From contig NC_059073.1 of the NCBI RefSeq assembly GCF_020497125.1, positions 21,349,225-21,413,224 of the forward strand: a DNA stretch of 64,000 nt, given 5' to 3'. The notes under the pieces were generated by a model that had not been told where the DNA came from, ran no database searches, and saw only the letters and a list, made by a program, of their open reading frames with translations. The translations under genes were made by a program, and so were the position numbers. The stretch is from Mauremys mutica. Its lineage: Eukaryota > Chordata > Testudines > Geoemydidae. Numbering within the stretch: position 1 is the stretch's first letter; the number at the start of each line of letters is the position of its first letter. Positions 21,765 through 33,589 of the stretch are shown one piece after another.

Positions 21765-21965
21765 GCCTTTGTGCATAAACTTACATTGGTTTAAGAGTGG
21801 CTCATGTTGGTTTAGCTTACTTCAGTAAGGAATCAATTTATGCTAAATGGATCTAGGCTACTTTTAAATCAATTTAATATTGTCCATCCCAAGATTTGCA
21901 GCAGTTTAGCTATAGCTAAGAAACAGATTCAGTTAAATTGACTCAAGTTTAGGTATAGACTAGGC
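21765..21965. mobile_element. Harbinger-like MITE with TAA target duplication
   Basis: The ends are gcctttgtgcataaact and, read inward from the right, gcctagtctatacctaaac. TAA flanks both sides (21762-21764 and 21966-21968). It is 201 bp long. The interior 'ggtttaagagtggc' and 'ctaagaaacagattcagtta' recalls the 26016 element. Confidence 0.6.
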
Positions 21966-22243
21966 TAACTACCTTTGAGGATTTGGGCCTAAGATTCTAG
22001 GGGCCAGGAACATAGCTTTTTTATATGTCTGGACATCATTTGATACCCTATGGAGTGTTCAGAGAATAAATACTAATAATTAATGATGTAAAATAACTTA
22101 TTGATTCATAATAATATCACAACTTAACACTGTGTTATCCCAAAGTCTTCCAGGGCTAGAAATTCGTGTAGTGTGTCCCACTGAGAAGCTAGAAAAAATC
22201 ACCAGTTATAGGAAGCTCTGGTTTTTAGGACTTTAATGGCTTG

Positions 22244-22392
22244 GAGCCTCATTCTCTGCTCACAGTCATTTTCACCAGTGCAGTCATTGTAAAATACTAC
22301 CAGATCCAAAAGATGTTTTGTACCCATTTTACAGTTCCTTTGCACAGGTGGAACTGACTACAGAAATTGCAGGGCAATGGAGGATCAGACCC
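22244..22392. repeat. Imperfect palindromic repeat
   Basis: 'gagcctcattctctgctcac' on the left against 'caatggaggatcagacccat' on the right, with 'caccagtgcagtca' and 'tgcacaggtgg' between. A member of the class with ends like gggcctgattctc. Confidence 0.45.
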
Positions 22393-22399
22393 ATGACAG

Positions 22400-23075
22400 C
22401 TTTTTAGTATTGAAAGGCTGTCACTTTAACTCTTGCTTTTATTCACATGTATTTGTTTATTAAATGTGTCACCCTGGCCTGGCTGATTGGTATTTAATAT
22501 TCCTAGCCTTTTCTTTTTCTCTAATTTTTAAGGATTGATAGTTGACCTTCACCTTTTCTATTTAGTAGCTGTTTCTAACCTGAGTTGTATATAACTAACA
22601 CTGTCTACAGTCATTAAAATTTATATAGAAAAGTAACTTTTAAGTTTTTAAAAATAAAAATAGCATTTTTGAACCCCTTTAAATATTTTCCTTTATTTTA
22701 ACCCTTGAAAACCACTTTCAATGTACAGAACACCTCTTCTCCCCAACCAACCCCTCCCAACACAAAGGAGGCCTCGTTAATCCCCACCTTGCCTCTCACG
22801 CTTCTCCTGACAGAAATCAGTGATGCTGAACACATTTCATTCGCTCTCCATCTTCGTCTCCTGGCTACACAGTTCTTTACGTTCCTTCTACACAACCCCT
22901 CTACAGAAATTAACTTTTCCTTGAGGTGAGACCTAAAGTCAGAGGGAGGCAACAAGGTCCTAGGGCAGTGAAAGGGTATCCATGCTCTTCTGCAGCAGCT
23001 CTGTTCCTCCAGCATGGCCAGTACAACTGGATTCCTGGGGCTGCAGTTTCAAAAGTGTGCGACCAGAGTCTCAAA
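22400..23075. other. No recognised feature
   Basis: AT-rich sequence followed by ordinary sequence. Nothing recognised. Confidence 0.4.
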
Positions 23076-23080
23076 TGAAG

Positions 23081-23244
23081 TCAATGGGAAAAGCAGGTGC
23101 TCAGCACCTCTGAAAATAAGGCTGGTGACCACTGAGGCATCTGATTTTTATTGGGACTATTTTTGTGTCCCTTTGCCTGTAAAGTCAGGTGCTTCAATGG
23201 TCACAGGCCTAATTTTCAGAGGTGCTGAATACTGCTCCCATTGA
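23081..23244. repeat. Inverted repeat with 38-42-bp arms
   Basis: The left arm (23081-23122: tcaatggg...cagcacctctgaaaataaggc) is nearly the reverse complement of the right arm (23207-23244: gcctaattttcagaggtgctg...cccattga). The spacer is about 84 bp. It is a longer relative of the cattgacttcaatg palindromes. Confidence 0.65.
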
Positions 23245-23574
23245 CTTAATTTGATAATCTTTAAGGTATTTAAAAAACAAACTAAAAAAACTAGACATTC
23301 CATTCTGTGGCATCATGTTGAGCCCCACATGGACCATCAGCAGGGTTGGAACCTTTAGAGCTTCTGCACAGACCTCTGTCTCTTGAGCTAAAGGAGTAAC
23401 TGATAGCAGTAGTGGGTTGTCATCCTCTCTATGGACCAGCACTAGAGAGGGATGGGAGTCTTTGCCAGTGGGTTTCAGCAAAAGAATGGTGAGACTCAGG
23501 AATCTTAGGTTCCATTCCAGGCTCTGGATGGGAATGTTCTCTAGTGGGCACAGTCTCTTCTGGCCATTTCCTCA

Positions 23575-24265
23575 CAACTTGACTCCTTCTGCCCTTCCTC
23601 TCCAAACTTGGCTTTTCACAGTTCAGTTTCTTCCCCACCTCTGGTTCCTTGTCCCAGTCTGATTCTTCACGCCTTCTTGGTCTTGGACCCCACTTCTCAG
23701 ACTTCTCAGCCAAGTCCAGTCACCTCACCCAGCCTGTCGCGAGGTATGTGTACACTGCGTTAGTCTCCCCATCAGGGCTCAGTGTCCCAGCCCCCATCTC
23801 GTTGGCCAGCCACTCAAAGCTCTAGCCTTCCCTCCACTGGCTCCTCAACTGATCTGTCTCTTTCCTCTACCCTGGCCTCCAGTCCCAGTCCATGCCCACA
23901 TTTCCTATCTCTACTGGCTCTCAGTTCCAATCTCCCTCGCTGGACTCCTCCTCCAATCTCTGTGTCCAATCCCGCCATGGTTCCTTGTTCTAGTCTCTTT
24001 GTCACCAGTCCCAGTTCTCTTACCTGTATCCTGTCTCCTTGTCAGATCTCTCTCCTCTTCTCTTCTTCCCAATGCCCCACTAGATCTGTTCCAATTTCCT
24101 TGACCAGGCAGTCACAGTTCTCCCCACCCCCAATCTCCCAGTCTCAGTTGCTTCCCCCTGTTCTTGGTACGAGACTCCTTGCCAGCCAGTCCCATTGTCC
24201 CCTTCCAGCCTCCAGTTACATTCTCTTGCCACAGGTACTTGTCCAAATCTACCTCCCATCACCCC
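23575..24265 (+). repeat. Pyrimidine-rich degenerate minisatellite
   Basis: C/T-rich sequence in which words such as 'cccagtc', 'tctccttgtc', 'ccagtctcagt' and 'gccagtcccattgtcc' recur at irregular spacing. It leaves a 171-codon frame open on the plus strand with serine, proline and leucine bias. I judge that frame to be compositional, not a gene. Confidence 0.6.
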
Positions 24266-24269
24266 ACAG

Positions 24270-25105
24270 ATCTGGCTCTTGTCCCCTATGCATGTGAATC
24301 AGGCAGCTTCCTCCTCCATGCTGCCTGGGTCCACATGACTGACAGCCTCCCCATTCTCATTTCTAATGCCCAGACCTGGCACAGTTTGCAGTAACTCAAT
24401 AATTGCAGGGAAAGTCCTGTTCAGCCCTAAGTTGCAGCATGCCCAGTGTGGACAGAATCTTCGGGGAATGTAGCTAAGAAGACTCTATCGATCATTTGTA
24501 TAGTGTGATTTTTCAAAGGCTTATCACTTGGGTAGATTTTCAAAGGGATGGCAAAAGGCACATCCCTAACACTTCCTGACAAAATTCAAGTCCCTTCTCC
24601 AAAGCAGAGGGTTGCTAACGCTGTTCTTAGAAAAGGTGCTGAAGAGTTTAAGGTTAAATTTTCCATACAAATTCAGCACGAGGCATGGAAAATTTCAGCC
24701 CAGACAGTTAAAGCCTGGCAAAGTTATAAGCAACTGAAAACAGGGTCTTATAATGGAAAGTGTTGGGAAATCTCAATAATAGGTGTGCTGTGAGGTATAG
24801 TTTTTTTTTTCTGGCACTTGCTTGTGCGGCCCTGCCTAATTCTGTTGTACTCCAACACCTGTAAGTGATGTCATCATCCCAAACTCTTGCCAACTAAACC
24901 TTCCGACTACACCACACTAACATGTATTCTCTCCACGTAGCTATATCTGTACCAGATATCGATTACTGCAGCACTACAGTTAAGGTCCAGTTGAGTTTTG
25001 CATGTCTAGTCGTTAAGGCATAAGAATTGTCATAATTTCTGTTCTTGGCGCTAAGTCTATCCCCCTGAGCTGTACCTTCCCCCTGGACTTATCCACTGAA
25101 TTCTA
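24270..25105. other. No recognised feature
   Basis: No gene, RNA or element boundary identified. Confidence 0.4.
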
Positions 25106-25109
25106 TGGC

Positions 25110-25448
25110 ACTACCTGAGGAGCAAAGTATTACTCAGGAGTGACAGAATCTATCTCTCTGTGACTTTGGGAAGTGAGTTTACTTCTCTGTGCCTCAGTTT
25201 CCCCCCCTTCCCCTGTAAAATGGATATAATAATGCCCTCCTTACAGGGCTGTTGTGAGGACAATATTGTCTCACTGTTTCCTTGTATCCGCTTGTCCGTC
25301 TGTCTGTTGCTTCTTGTCTTCTACTTAGTTTGTAAGGTTTCTGAGGCAGGGACGGTCTTTTTGGTCTGTGTTTGTACAAAGCCTAGCACAATGGGGTCCT
25401 GAGCTATGACTGGGATTCCTAGGTGCTATCACAGTATAAATAATAACT
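25110..25448 (+). mobile_element. MIR-type SINE with L2-type tail
   Basis: The CORE portion is recognisable by 'tctctgtgcctcagtttccc', 'gtaaaatggatataataatg' and 'ttacagggctgttgtgagga'. The tail is 'aggcagggacggtctttttg', 'acaaagcctagcacaatggg' and 'gattcctaggtgctatcaca', ending in an AATAA-rich stretch. This is one of the most complete copies in the window, on the plus strand. Confidence 0.85.
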
Positions 25449-26015
25449 AACAATTCATTAACAAAGCAATTTGCGATTCAGTAAAAATGCAAAGTAGTGT
25501 TAAAGTTTGTGGAACACACCCTATACTTCCCTATTTTTCTCCAAGGAATGAAAAAAAAGAATACATCATGATTTAAAGCATTGTAAACCCAAGTTGCTCT
25601 GCAGTAAGGTTAAGAGAGGGCATGTCCTCAGTCTGGGAGGTTGTGAGAGTTCAAACTCTCTGAGAGCTAATTCATGCATAGTGCAGTTCTAAAACTCTAA
25701 ATAGGTCCACTGTCATGAGACAAAATCATGCTAACCACACCCACATATCTTGAGTTGGCTGGAAACGAGAGTTCTTCATCAAATAAATGTAAAACGAGTA
25801 GGGTCCCATGTGCATGCTGACGCAAAGCCCACGTTAGGCTAATTCCAGAGTTGGTTCACTATGGATCATTGTCCTTCTAAATTAGGACAGATAGGATAAA
25901 GGAGGGGGCCATTCCACTGCATTTCATTCACTGAAGCTGATGAATGCCTCCCCTCTTTATCCTCTATTGGTGAATCTGTGAAAACTACACTATTCTGAAC
26001 CGGGATATTGTTTTA

Positions 26016-26315
26016 GGGTTTGTTTACAGGGAATACTTAGGAAAATTAATTCAAATTGATGAAAGGTGTGAATTTAAAGTGGTTTAGATAAACCACATGA
26101 AACCCTTGCATGGACGCTCTTAGTCAGAATGAAAGGTGTCTTAATTTGGTTTACTTTAATTCACTTCAATTACACTAAACTGAATTAAGGCCACTTTAAA
26201 TCAGAATGAGAGATATACACACAGGGGTTTCATGTGGTTTAACTTAGCACTTTTAAATTCACAACTGTAGTTAATTTGGATTGACTTTTCTGACTATCCC
26301 CGTGTAGACAAGTCC
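26016..26315. mobile_element. Harbinger-like MITE with TTA target duplication, 300 bp
   Basis: The ends are gggtttgtttacaggga and, read inward from the right, ggacttgtctacacgggga. TTA is duplicated on both sides (26013-26015 and 26316-26318). The interior is AT-rich and palindromic: 'gtggtttagataaaccac' is a local hairpin, and 'ttaatttggtttactttaat' faces 'gaattaaggccactttaaat'. No coding capacity. Confidence 0.78.
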
Positions 26316-26374
26316 TTACTGATTCCACTCACTTCTCCCTTCTAAATATTACTACTAACCAGGACGTAGAATTA

Positions 26375-26628
26375 GGCTACACTACAGGCCTTACAGCCGC
26401 ACGGCTATACCGCGGGAGCTGCGCCGCTGTAAGGCCTCCTGTGTAGCCGCTCTCCTGTCAGCATAATTAAACCACCCCGCAACGAGCAGCGGTAGCTGTG
26501 TTGGTGGGAGAGCTCTCCTGCTGCCATAGTGCTGTTCACACCGGCGCTTCTCCTGGTGAAACTTATGTCAGTCGGATGTGTTTTTTCACAAACGTTTTAC
26601 CAACAAAAGTGCTAGTGTAGACACAGCC
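26375..26628. mobile_element. Second, GC-richer Harbinger-like MITE
   Basis: It starts ggctacactacaggcc and ends gctagtgtagacacagcc. The flanks are TTA (26372-26374) and TTT (26629-26631). The interior contains 'gcataattaaaccaccccgc' and the hairpin 'ggtgggagagctctcctgctg'. It belongs to a different subfamily from the neighbouring 26016 element, 60 bp away. Confidence 0.65.
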
Positions 26629-26879
26629 TTTGTCTTTATTCCCTACTCACTAAAGCTAAAAGACTGGTGACTATATGTTGTTTCCTAACACTAGCGTCAG
26701 AATGAAAGTTATACAGAAAGAAAATAATCCCCCACTTTTTCATAAGAAATGAAGTCATAATAATTATAAACAAGAGAAGGGAAAATGCCATCTAAAGGTA
26801 TCCCCACCTTTGGATTTCCCAGTATGTCCCATCTTCTGTGAGCCTATCTTTTAGATTTTAAAATCCTCGGGGGAGGGGC

Positions 26880-26950
26880 TGCTTAATTTTTCTACAGTAC
26901 AGTGCTGGGCACATGATGGGCATTATACCATCATAATAAAGATATAGGAT
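26880..26950 (+). repeat. L2/MIR-type tail fragment
   Basis: 'tacagtacagtgctgggcac' followed by 'atgatgggcattataccatc' and 'ataataaa'. A short fragment. Confidence 0.4.
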
Positions 26951-26978
26951 AAACATTTCAAAGGTGCTTAAGTGACTC

Positions 26979-27233
26979 AGAGTATGTCTGCAACGCAAAC
27001 ACCCACGGCCAGCTGACAGATTCGCAGAGCTTGAGCTACGGGACTGTTTAATTTTGGTATAGATGTTCCGGCTTGGGCTGCAGCCCGAGCCCTGGGATCC
27101 TCCCATCTTTGCAGGTCCTACATCCCAGGCTCCAGACCAAGCCTGGACATCCACTGCAATTAAACAGCTCCTTAGCCTGAGCCTTGTGAGCCCAAGTCAG
27201 CTGCCATGGGCCAGCTGTAGGTTTTTAATTGCA
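26979..27233. mobile_element. MITE related to 40661, right end truncated
   Basis: It starts agagtatgtctgcaacgcaa (compare agggtatgtccatgctgaa at 40661). The interior 'cttgggctgcagcccgagcc' is shared in style with 40661, which reads 'ggacttggactgcagggc'. It ends in 'ggtttttaattgca', just where 40661 continues into 'gtgtagacgtaccct', so the right terminal repeat is missing. Confidence 0.6.
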
Positions 27234-27239
27234 CCCATA

Positions 27240-29000
27240 GGCACTGAAGCCTCATAGTATTACTAAGAGTGCCAAAAATCACTTTTGCAGATGGAACATG
27301 GGCACCTACACACCTTTGAGGATCTGGGTCAAAATCATGTAGGAACTTTTGATAATGTTACCCAGAATCAATCAATAAAAATAATAAACAAAATACTTAG
27401 TATACAGAAAAGTTTCTCGATGAAAATGGAACCTTTCCTTACCGCTAGTTACAGAAAATGTACCCTGAGATTATGCCATGTGTCTCATTTTTTGCTGCAC
27501 ATTCCTTCTTGTCATAACAATGCTTCTAAAAACAACATCTCTGGACTGTAAACAGGTATCCTTTGAATTTTTTTTTTTGAAACTCTGAGGCTCATAACAG
27601 GATGGCCTCGCTTGCTTGTTTACTTGGTCTTAGACTTAACATCAGCCTGCCATGATGGATCATTCTAGCAGATGCCATTCTGTAACTGATCCTTTGACAC
27701 GAGGGAATTATCACCTCCCTCGTCGTAGTGCAATCCATGGTTAGTTGGTATTCAGCAGAGCCCTAGTTTGCTTGCCCTTTTCAATGACCCATTATGGTTC
27801 AGGAAGATGCAGTTGCAGAGAGTGAGTTCTGACAGACACACTGGCATGGCATCTGAGGAGAATCACAAAATACCAGGGCTGGATCCACCTCATGTGAATG
27901 CTGGAGCCATGGGGGAGGAAGGCAGATGTTGATGATATTCAGCATGTTACAGCATCAGACCTTTGATAATCAGAATGGGATGTTCCACTCTTAGCATAAT
28001 CAGCAAAGTATTTTTAATGCTCTTGTTACAAGTATTATATAACCAGTGAGGTGATGGAATTGTAATAGTTCATATTCTGTGAGGGAACTCAATTTGCTAG
28101 CTAACCTTATCAGCTTTCTCCGTCTAGCACCACACTGCCTTATTGGTGGTAACATCAGTTCACAATCTAAGCAGGGTCAGATGAGGTGAGAACGCAGATA
28201 GACGATCTCTAGTGAAAGCTCAAGTGATGCTGGAGGTAATGATTCAGCAGAAAGGAACTCTTTACCCAGAATTAGCAAAGAACCAACACTGCAGTATAGT
28301 GTTACAAGGAGAAGGGCTGGTGAAGGTGCCAATTTTTAGATGACTCACGAAAATGAACTCCTGACCATTCTTGGTTGTTAACGTTGCCAAAAAAAGTAGA
28401 TGTGTTAACTCTCTGCATCCTGTTTAAATTTCAGTTTGAATTAATCTCACTTAAATTTCCTCCTTGTGCTTCCAAATGGATGAGGGCTACTTTTCACTTT
28501 ATGTCCTAGAACTAGGTCTTCTGCTTCTTAGAGAAAAACACACACACACATGAGAAGATGTCACCTGCAAAGATCTTTGCTTTGTTGGCAGTGATGTGAC
28601 ATTACAGCAGTTGCACTGGGCAGTAGGTCCTGTGGCTGTGCACGTATGGGAGAGGTTGTATGCTGCAGATTGCACAGAAGTTGAAGCTCCACAGGATTAA
28701 GAAGGGTATTCATCACACATGTGAGCCCAGCTGCATATAAGGAACTGGCTCCATGCTCTTGTTCTCTTGATCACTAGGTGCGTGACTGACATAGCGTAAG
28801 TGTTATTCTTAGTGTTAGTCTTCTACTTCATCCTGTTCAGAATATTAATGTTACAATGCTTCTTGGGCCACATGTTGAACAATTGACTGTAGCCCACGTG
28901 TGATATGCGGTGTCTGTTCTCCAAAACCTCCCTTTTCATCAGGCCACATTCCCCTTTATACATTCAGCATGTCTGCTATGTTAATTGAATAGGGCCGATG
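27240..29000. other. No recognised feature
   Basis: Ordinary sequence with a short CA tract near 28537-28550. No gene-like structure. Confidence 0.4.
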
Positions 29001-29008
29001 GTAATGGG

Positions 29009-29041
29009 TGTGTGTGTGTGTGTGTCTGTGAGAGAGAGAGG
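29009..29041. repeat. (GT)n-(GA)n microsatellite
   Basis: A GT run passing through 'ctgt' into a GA run. Confidence 0.95.
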
Positions 29042-29474
29042 GACAGAAAATACAGTTTAATTTTCTATCTGCTCTGCCTCCTACAACTCTTCCTCACAAA
29101 GTTAATGGTCTTTGGCTCCACTCTGTACTGCATGAAGGTTGGGGAGTGTATGGTCCATAAACAGCTGTATAGCATTGCTGTGTGCTGGTAAACAAATGCT
29201 CCAGAAGAGGCTGCACATCGGTGTTGGACAAAGTCTGGTTGCATATGTATCAGTTGTACAGACGGTAAAATTTGGATGAAAGCTGCTATATAAAAGCAAG
29301 CTCATAATCACTGATTGGAGGGCCTTTCCATATAATGTTATGGAAGGGATAGGAACGGAACTCATGAAAGCTTGCTTTTATTCTCATCTCTGTTACAGAC
29401 TTTTTATGTCTGGATAAGTTACAGGGCCTGATTCAAAGTCTACTGAAGACAAGGGAAAGATAATCTATGGAGCT

Positions 29475-29664
29475 AGACCTATCTCATAGAGCTGGAAGGG
29501 ACCTTGAAAGGTCATTGAGTCCAGTTCCCTGCCTTCACTAGCAGAACCATGTACCATCCCTCACAGATTTTTGCCCCAGATTCCTAAATGGGCCCCTCAA
29601 GGACTGAGCTCACAACTGTGGGTATAGGAGGCCAATGCTCAAACCACTGAGCTATCCCTCCCCC
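29475..29664 (-). mobile_element. Cry I-type tRNA-Lys-derived SINE, second copy
   Basis: On the minus strand, 'gggggagggatagctcagtg' opens the element, with A-box-like TAGCTCAGTGGTTTGAGC at 29637-29654. The B-box region reads 'gtgagctcagtcc', weaker than in the 11409 copy. The body 'ggaccttgaaaggtcattga' and the end 'ctcatagagctgg' agree base for base with long parts of the first copy. No clear TSD. Confidence 0.87.
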
Positions 29665-29675
29665 TTAGAGAGTGA

Positions 29676-29860
29676 GAAGCCTCAGGGAAGGGATTTGAAC
29701 CAGCACTTCTTTGGTAAGTACCCAAACCACAGGACTACAGTGGGAGTCACAGTGGGAGATTCTCATTTGGATGTTGGGATCAATCCATCACCTGTCTGTG
29801 TGTCTCGGTGTCACCATCTGTAATAATAGGTTAATAATACTTACCAATACACAAGAGTGA
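29676..29860. repeat. Possible MIR fragments
   Basis: 'aagggatttgaaccagcact' (minus orientation of a MIR head) and 'accatctgtaataataggtt' (plus orientation of a MIR core) are both short and degraded. Confidence 0.3.
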
Positions 29861-29864
29861 TCTG

Positions 29865-31390
29865 AGTCTTAATTCATTAAATGCAAGATCCTGATGCCTT
29901 TGTTGACATGCAGCAATACCCTGTGGGACTATTCGAAGAGTAAGGTACTACCCTAAGTGCATTGAGCACTTCAAATGAAGTACACTGAAGAAATGCAAGG
30001 TGTTAAACTGAATTAAGAATCAGGAGAGGGGAAGAGGGAATATAATACAGCAGGGAACACAAATCAGTATATAAACATAGAGCCTCCTTTATTTTCACAA
30101 AAGGCAGTACAAAATTGGCAAAAGACACCTGAAATCACTCTTCTAACATGCTTATATTGTTTCACCTGAGAAGAGAGATTTATCTTAGGTGATTGATAGA
30201 GAAGAAAGAAGAATAAATGCAAATCCAAAAAAGCCAACCAGATTTGCCCATTTATATTTGAAAAACGAAAGTACTTGTGCAAAGCAATTTTCAGATAGTA
30301 AAAATAACCATTGCAAAACTAACTGAAATTGAAAGCAAGTTTGACTGAATCCTTTTAAATCTTTCACTTCCCAACTGTTTTTTGCACCTTCCTCTTCTTC
30401 TTTGCTTACAGTAACCGTTTTTCTCTGTCTGGTAGGGAGAAAAAAATTGCCTATATGTGACTAATGCAATCCCTTCAATAAGCAGCAGGGGGTAGTCTTG
30501 CACTATCTGACTGACTGCTTCCTTGGCTTGACAGTCTATCACTGTCCCTGGGGGGTAGGTGATTCCATGTTCATCTCTAAACATGGATCATTTGATGGTG
30601 GTAGAATGCATTGTTGTTCCTCTGATGGAATGTCCTCTTACTTAGTCTTTGGGTTCAAATGCTCTTTTAAAAGCTCCATTGACTCATCTACTAAGTTGAA
30701 TAGTTAAAAACCACATTAGTTGTGACTGAGATGACACTGGCCATGGGAAGTAGAAGGGTGTGTATAATACCTTCTATGGTGCCCTCTCTATTCCTGTGTT
30801 TCTGAGGAGTTATTTAATTACTGAAAATCTGAGAGGATAATTATTTACCCAGCTATTTTCCAGTCATTACAATAATAGCTCTAGGAATAAGAAATACTCC
30901 TTGGCTGTGATTATGATTTTTCATGAAGAAAATACTCTCATATTGACAGCAGCAGCTGTAAACATAGCTGTGGACACACTAGCTAGGGGAAACATACTCT
31001 CAAGTTGCCTTGTCCATCTTGTTATGGATATTTTAAGCATTGTAATGGTTATTGGCTCAGTCCTTAAGACAAATTTTGAACGTCTCCCTTTCGTGACACT
31101 TATTTGTTTTGAAAAGCACATTCTTTAAAAAAACACAACTATTCCTCATATTGTAATGTGAGGTTGTGCTTAGACCTTTTGAGAAACATGTCTGTAAGCT
31201 ACCATGCCAAACCTATTCTTGTTTTCATTTTGTATGTCACTATTATTGATAATAGGTGATGAGCTGTAATAAGAAGCTCTGGCATCTACAATGCTGCATG
31301 TTCTGCCATTCCACATTTCTTAACATAATCAAATGGTTTGAAGGTTCAGTTCAGATAAGTGCTTGTTCTGAAGCTTATCCCAAAGCATGG
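29865..31390. other. No recognised feature
   Basis: AT-rich sequence. The small frames on both strands (30.1-31.1 kb) overlap each other and show no domain. Confidence 0.4.
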
Positions 31391-31394
31391 TTAG

Positions 31395-31416
31395 ACAGAG
31401 AGAGAGAGAGAGAGAG
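31395..31416. repeat. (GA)n microsatellite
   Basis: A simple GA run. Confidence 0.95.
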
Positions 31417-31466
31417 CGGTGGGGGGGTCTCATCAGCATGAGTGGGGGTGGCCATGTTACTGATGA

Positions 31467-31767
31467 GGGCTTGTCTACATTACCCGCTGGATTGACGGGC
31501 AGTGATTGAACCAGTGGGGGTCGATTTATCGCATCTAGTCTAGACATGATAGATAAATTGACCACCAAGTGTTCTCCCGTTGACTCTGGTACTCCACGAG
31601 GGCGAGAGGAGCAGTCGGAGTCGATGGGAGCGCATCAGCCGTTGACTTACCGCAGTGAAGACATCACGGTAAGTAGATCTAAGTACGTTGACTTCAGCGA
31701 CGTTATTCACGTCGCTGAAGTTGCATAACTTAGATCGACCCCCTGCCCTCCCAGTGTAGACTAGAAT
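31467..31767. mobile_element. Harbinger-like palindromic MITE
   Basis: It starts gggcttgtctacattacc and ends cccagtgtagactagaat. The flanks are TGA and TGG. Internal palindromes include 'cttcagcgacgttattcacg' followed by its complementary 'tcgctgaag', and 'gcatctagtctagacatga'. It is 301 bp long and closely related to 2818. No coding capacity; the 60-codon frame inside is incidental. Confidence 0.7.
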
Positions 31768-31769
31768 TG

Positions 31770-32560
31770 GTGCAACCGTGAGTGATTGATGCAGGGTGTC
31801 CTGAATGAGGTGTAATTAAAATCTTTGGGTAAAATCCTGGCCTCAGTGAAGACACTCGTTCACAGCCTTTGGTTCACACTACTAGTTATGGCTAGGGCTC
31901 CAGCAAGGCCTACATCATGCATATGCCACATATTTTCCAGAAAAACATATTTCAGAACATGCTAATTATTTTTTAAACGAGGACTATTTTTCATATCCTT
32001 CCATTTGTAAAGCCAGACGCTCTTAGTCTGATGAGTCTAACTGCACAGGATGCAGAGAGAGAGGGAAAATATAACCAACACATTTTAGAAACCTCTAGAA
32101 AACCTATTTTAGACAATTTTTTATGCCCTAAGATTGAGGTTTGATGTTGCCGTGCATGCCCCACAACTGTGGGGGTTACGTACCCTGTTGGAAAGCTGTC
32201 ACAGTCCCTTTCTAATGGGATAACGCTCATGTATGCTCTGAGGGGGAATGAGATGTAGCTTAAATCTATCACTGGCCAAGAAGGGCTGAATGTTGTGGGT
32301 GTGTATGTGTACATACGTTACACATGGGGAATGTATGTGTATGATCACAGGCCTGAAAATGGGAATATTGTATTGTCTGATGAGCAAAATTTTGCATGAA
32401 TAAATAATGGGTCTGAAGGTGATGGCTGGAAGTAACAAGCTGCTGAAACATGTTGTCGTCATCACCATTCCTGCCTTTCATTTATCACTTTCCATCGGTA
32501 GAGCTCAGTGACTTGTGCAGACCAGCAGGCCAGCGGCAGATCTGGGAAGAGAATCCAGCT
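31770..32560. other. No recognised feature
   Basis: Nothing identified. Confidence 0.4.
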
Positions 32561-32570
32561 CTCCTGAGTG

Positions 32571-32820
32571 CAGGGCCAGCTCCAGGCACCAGCCCAGCAA
32601 GCAGGTGCTTGGGGCGGCCACAGGGAAGGGGCCGCACGTCTGGCTCTTTGGTGGCAATTCGGCGGCGGGTCCCTCACTCCCTCTCGGAGTGAAGATCCTG
32701 CCACCGAATTGCTGCCGAAAACTGAAGCGGCAGCGGTAGAGCTGCAGATCGTGATCACGGCTTTTTATTTATTTATTTATTTATTCTGCTTGGGGCGGCA
32801 AAACCCTGGAGCCGGCTCTG
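32571..32820. mobile_element. hAT-like MITE with 8-bp TSD and internal (TTTA)n
   Basis: The left end is cagggccagctccaggcacc. The right end, read inward, is cagagccggctccagggttt. The flanks are cctgagtg (32563-32570) and cctgagcg (32821-32828), one mismatch in 8. The interior has 'gcttggggcggc' near both ends and 'ggtggcaattcggcggcggg' opposite 'caccgaattgctgccgaaa'. A (TTTA)n microsatellite occupies about 32762-32785. It is the intact relative of the element nested at 12115. Confidence 0.8.
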
Positions 32821-33327
32821 CCTGAGCGGCAGGCTAGTGCTCGAGCATTCATGAATATAGAGCTACCTTAGTAATGAACAAGTTTATTGAGGTCATATTC
32901 CACGTTTTTCACTCTTTCCTTTATTTAACAGATGACAACTGATCCAGGAACTTTCTAAATGGCTTAGCTGAATTCAGAAAATACAGGACAGGGAGATATA
33001 AAGTATTAAGTGTCCAGCACAGAAGGGGTGATTCACCAACACAGGGCAGGTGGTGTTTTTGTTTCTGCTTGACTTTGCTCTTTCTACCTGGAGGAGGGAA
33101 GACAGATTTAAAACACACCTGAACTCTGCTGGGAGAATTACTGACCAGCCCCCTGACCCCACTACCCCAGCAAACACTAGCTACACTTTGGATTATCCTG
33201 GTTCCGCTTTGCACCACCCAAACCTTATTATCTAGGAGCTCAGCTATGTCAGAGTAACCCTGAAGTGAAACTATAGCCACCACTTCCCTATGTATAAGGT
33301 CTGTCTGGAATGACTTGAATGTCTTAG

Positions 33328-33585
33328 CGATGTGGGCCAGTGTACTGGGACTCAGGAGACTTGGGTACTATTTCTGGCTCTGCCACTGATTTGCTTTGTG
33401 ACCTTGGGCAAGTCACATCACCTTTCTGTTCTTTTGTTACTTCTCTCACACTATCTCTGTCTTGCTTATTCAGATTGTAAGCTGTTTGGGCAGAGAAGGT
33501 CTCTTACTGTGTGTATGTACAATGCCTAGCATGTTGGGGGTCTCTAGACACTACCGCAATACACATAATAATATGGCTATGTCAA
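33328..33585 (+). mobile_element. MIR-type SINE with L2-type tail
   Basis: 'gggactcaggagacttgggt', 'ctctgccactgatttgcttt' and 'gtgaccttgggcaagtcaca' form a clear MIR body. The tail is 'ttgtaagctgtttgggcaga', 'acaatgcctagcatgttggg' and 'acactaccgcaatacacata'. Plus strand. Confidence 0.87.
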
Positions 33586-33589
33586 TAAA

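Noticed and set aside
23782..24297. 171-codon serine/proline-rich frame
   Set aside because: It follows a pyrimidine-rich degenerate minisatellite; there is no domain or splice context.
28985..29045. Tandem repeats as a CRISPR-like array
   Set aside because: It is a simple GT/GA microsatellite without repeat-spacer structure, and the genome is eukaryotic.
31546..31728. 60-codon frame in a CpG-rich stretch that looked like a CpG-island promoter
   Set aside because: The CpG content comes from a palindromic Harbinger-like MITE whose ends are visible.
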